8,382 nucleotides of DNA, taken from the NCBI GenBank assembly GCA_027450125.1, contig DAIDKG010000167.1, positions 1 through 8,382 of the forward strand, in the 5' to 3' direction. Position 1 is the first letter of the stretch. Every line of letters begins with the position of its first letter. This DNA is from Bordetella sp. (GTDB lineage: Bacteria > Pseudomonadota > Gammaproteobacteria > Burkholderiales > Burkholderiaceae_B). The notes below the pieces were generated by a model, which worked only from the letters and a program-made list of their open reading frames with translations, had not been told where the DNA came from and did not search any database. Positions 7,616 through 8,382 of the stretch are shown here, in pieces. The position numbers and the translations under genes are program-made.

Positions 7616-8382
7616 TCAGTGGCGCGCGGGGACGAGGCCGCGCGGCTTGAACAGCAGCACGATGGCCATCAGGATGTAGATGCTGGCCGACACCAGGCTG
7701 GCGCTGAGCGGATCGCTCAGCTGCGGCGGCAGCACCATGGAGGTGAGCGTGGGAATGAAGGCGCGCCCCAGCGCGTCGGTCATGCCGATGAGCAGCGACC
7801 CCACCAGCGCACCGCGCACCGACCCCACGCCGCCCACCACGATCACCACGAAGGTGGTGATGAGGATGCGCTCGCCCATGCCGATCTGCACGGCCAGCAG
7901 CGGCGCCGCCATCACGCCGGCAAAGCCGCACAGCAGCGCGCCGAGCGAGAAAATCAGCGTGAAGAGGCGTTGCACGTTCACGCCCAGCGCATCGACCATC
8001 TCGCCGTCGTCGGCGCCGGCGCGCACCAGCATGCCCACGCGGGTGCGCGAGATCAGCCACCACAGGCCCACGGCCACCAGCGCGCCGGCGGCGATGAAGG
8101 CCAGGCGCATCACCGGATAGGGCAGTCCGGGCAGGACGTGCACCGATCCGGCCAGCGCCGGGGGGATGCTCATGAACGGCGGGCTGCGGCCGAACAGCAC
8201 CGAGACCAGCTCGTCGGTGAAGAGCGCCAGTCCCAGCGTGGCCAGCACCTGGTCCAGATGATCGCGCCGGTAGAGGTGTCGGATCACCAGCAGCTCGATG
8301 ACCAGGCCGTACAGGCCGGCGCCCACCATCGCCGCCAGGATGGCGGCCAGGAAGGAGCCGGTCTTGGCGACCGCGGCGGCGG
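7616..8382 (-). CDS. livH: Branched-chain amino-acid-type ABC transporter permease, LivH (5' end outside window)
   Basis: This is the C-terminal 255 or so residues of the second channel subunit. The frame stays open to the right edge: before MVGAGLYG the codons read TGSFLAAILAA, a plausible hydrophobic segment, so the internal ATG at 8327-8329 is not the start. Landmarks: ELLVIRHLYRRDHLDQVLATLG, the ATPase-contact loop MLVRAGADDGEMVDALGVNV, then FTLIFSLGALLCGFAGVMAAPL, VVIVVGGVGSVRGALVG and ALGRAFIPTLTSMVLPP, ending LLFKPRGLVPARH. LivH is usually about 290 residues, so some 35-40 are missing. The operon order H-M-G-F is the usual one; the binding protein gene and the promoter would lie to the right of the window. 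Confidence 0.93.
   Translation of the reverse strand, partial: AAAVAKTGSFLAAILAAMVGAGLYGLVIELLVIRHLYRRDHLDQVLATLGLALFTDELVSVLFGRSPPFMSIPPALAGSVHVLPGLPYPVMRLAFIAAGALVAVGLWWLISRTRVGMLVRAGADDGEMVDALGVNVQRLFTLIFSLGALLCGFAGVMAAPLLAVQIGMGERILITTFVVIVVGGVGSVRGALVGSLLIGMTDALGRAFIPTLTSMVLPPQLSDPLSASLVSASIYILMAIVLLFKPRGLVPARH

Overview
The window is GC-rich, densely coded DNA with Sec-exported Bug-type solute receptors and liv/aap-type ABC transporters. This suggests a betaproteobacterium of the order Burkholderiales, probably Alcaligenaceae (Bordetella/Achromobacter-like). The taxonomic call is inferred from gene families and base composition, not from a marker gene.

Layout. (1) Positions 1-2367, + strand: the 3' part of a polar/general L-amino-acid ABC transporter operon, with the end of permease AapQ, complete permease AapM and complete ATPase AapP. 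The genes are packed tightly; the periplasmic binding protein (AapJ in characterised systems) and the start of aapQ would lie to the left of the window. (2) 2555-3565, + strand: a stand-alone Bug/TctC-type periplasmic binding protein with its own ribosome-binding site, ended by a strong intrinsic terminator at 3591-3622. (3) 3779-4870, + strand: a bicupin gentisate 1,2-dioxygenase behind its own promoter region, which carries overlapping inverted repeats that look like an operator. (4) 4871-5168: a 298-base convergent gap without a credible gene. It contains nested inverted repeats that could form a long structured RNA, plus a competing local hairpin. (5) 5169-8382, - strand: a branched-chain-amino-acid-type (HAAT family) ABC transporter operon in the order livH (5' end beyond the right edge), livM, livG, livF. 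The genes overlap or nearly touch; no binding protein is in view.

How the parts may work together. One ring-cleaving enzyme sits among three uptake systems. Liv-type transporters and Bug receptors in this group often serve aromatic acids and other carboxylates as well as amino acids, so the cluster may feed an aromatic acid to the gentisate pathway. That is inference: the terminator separates the receptor from the dioxygenase, the liv operon is convergent, and the next pathway enzymes (maleylpyruvate isomerase, fumarylpyruvate hydrolase) are absent here.

I see no CRISPR array, transposase, phage gene, tRNA, rRNA or defence gene. The genes are ordinary members of known families. The parts most worth a second look are the 4871-5168 gap, the dioxygenase promoter palindromes and the substrate-specificity residue of the dioxygenase.
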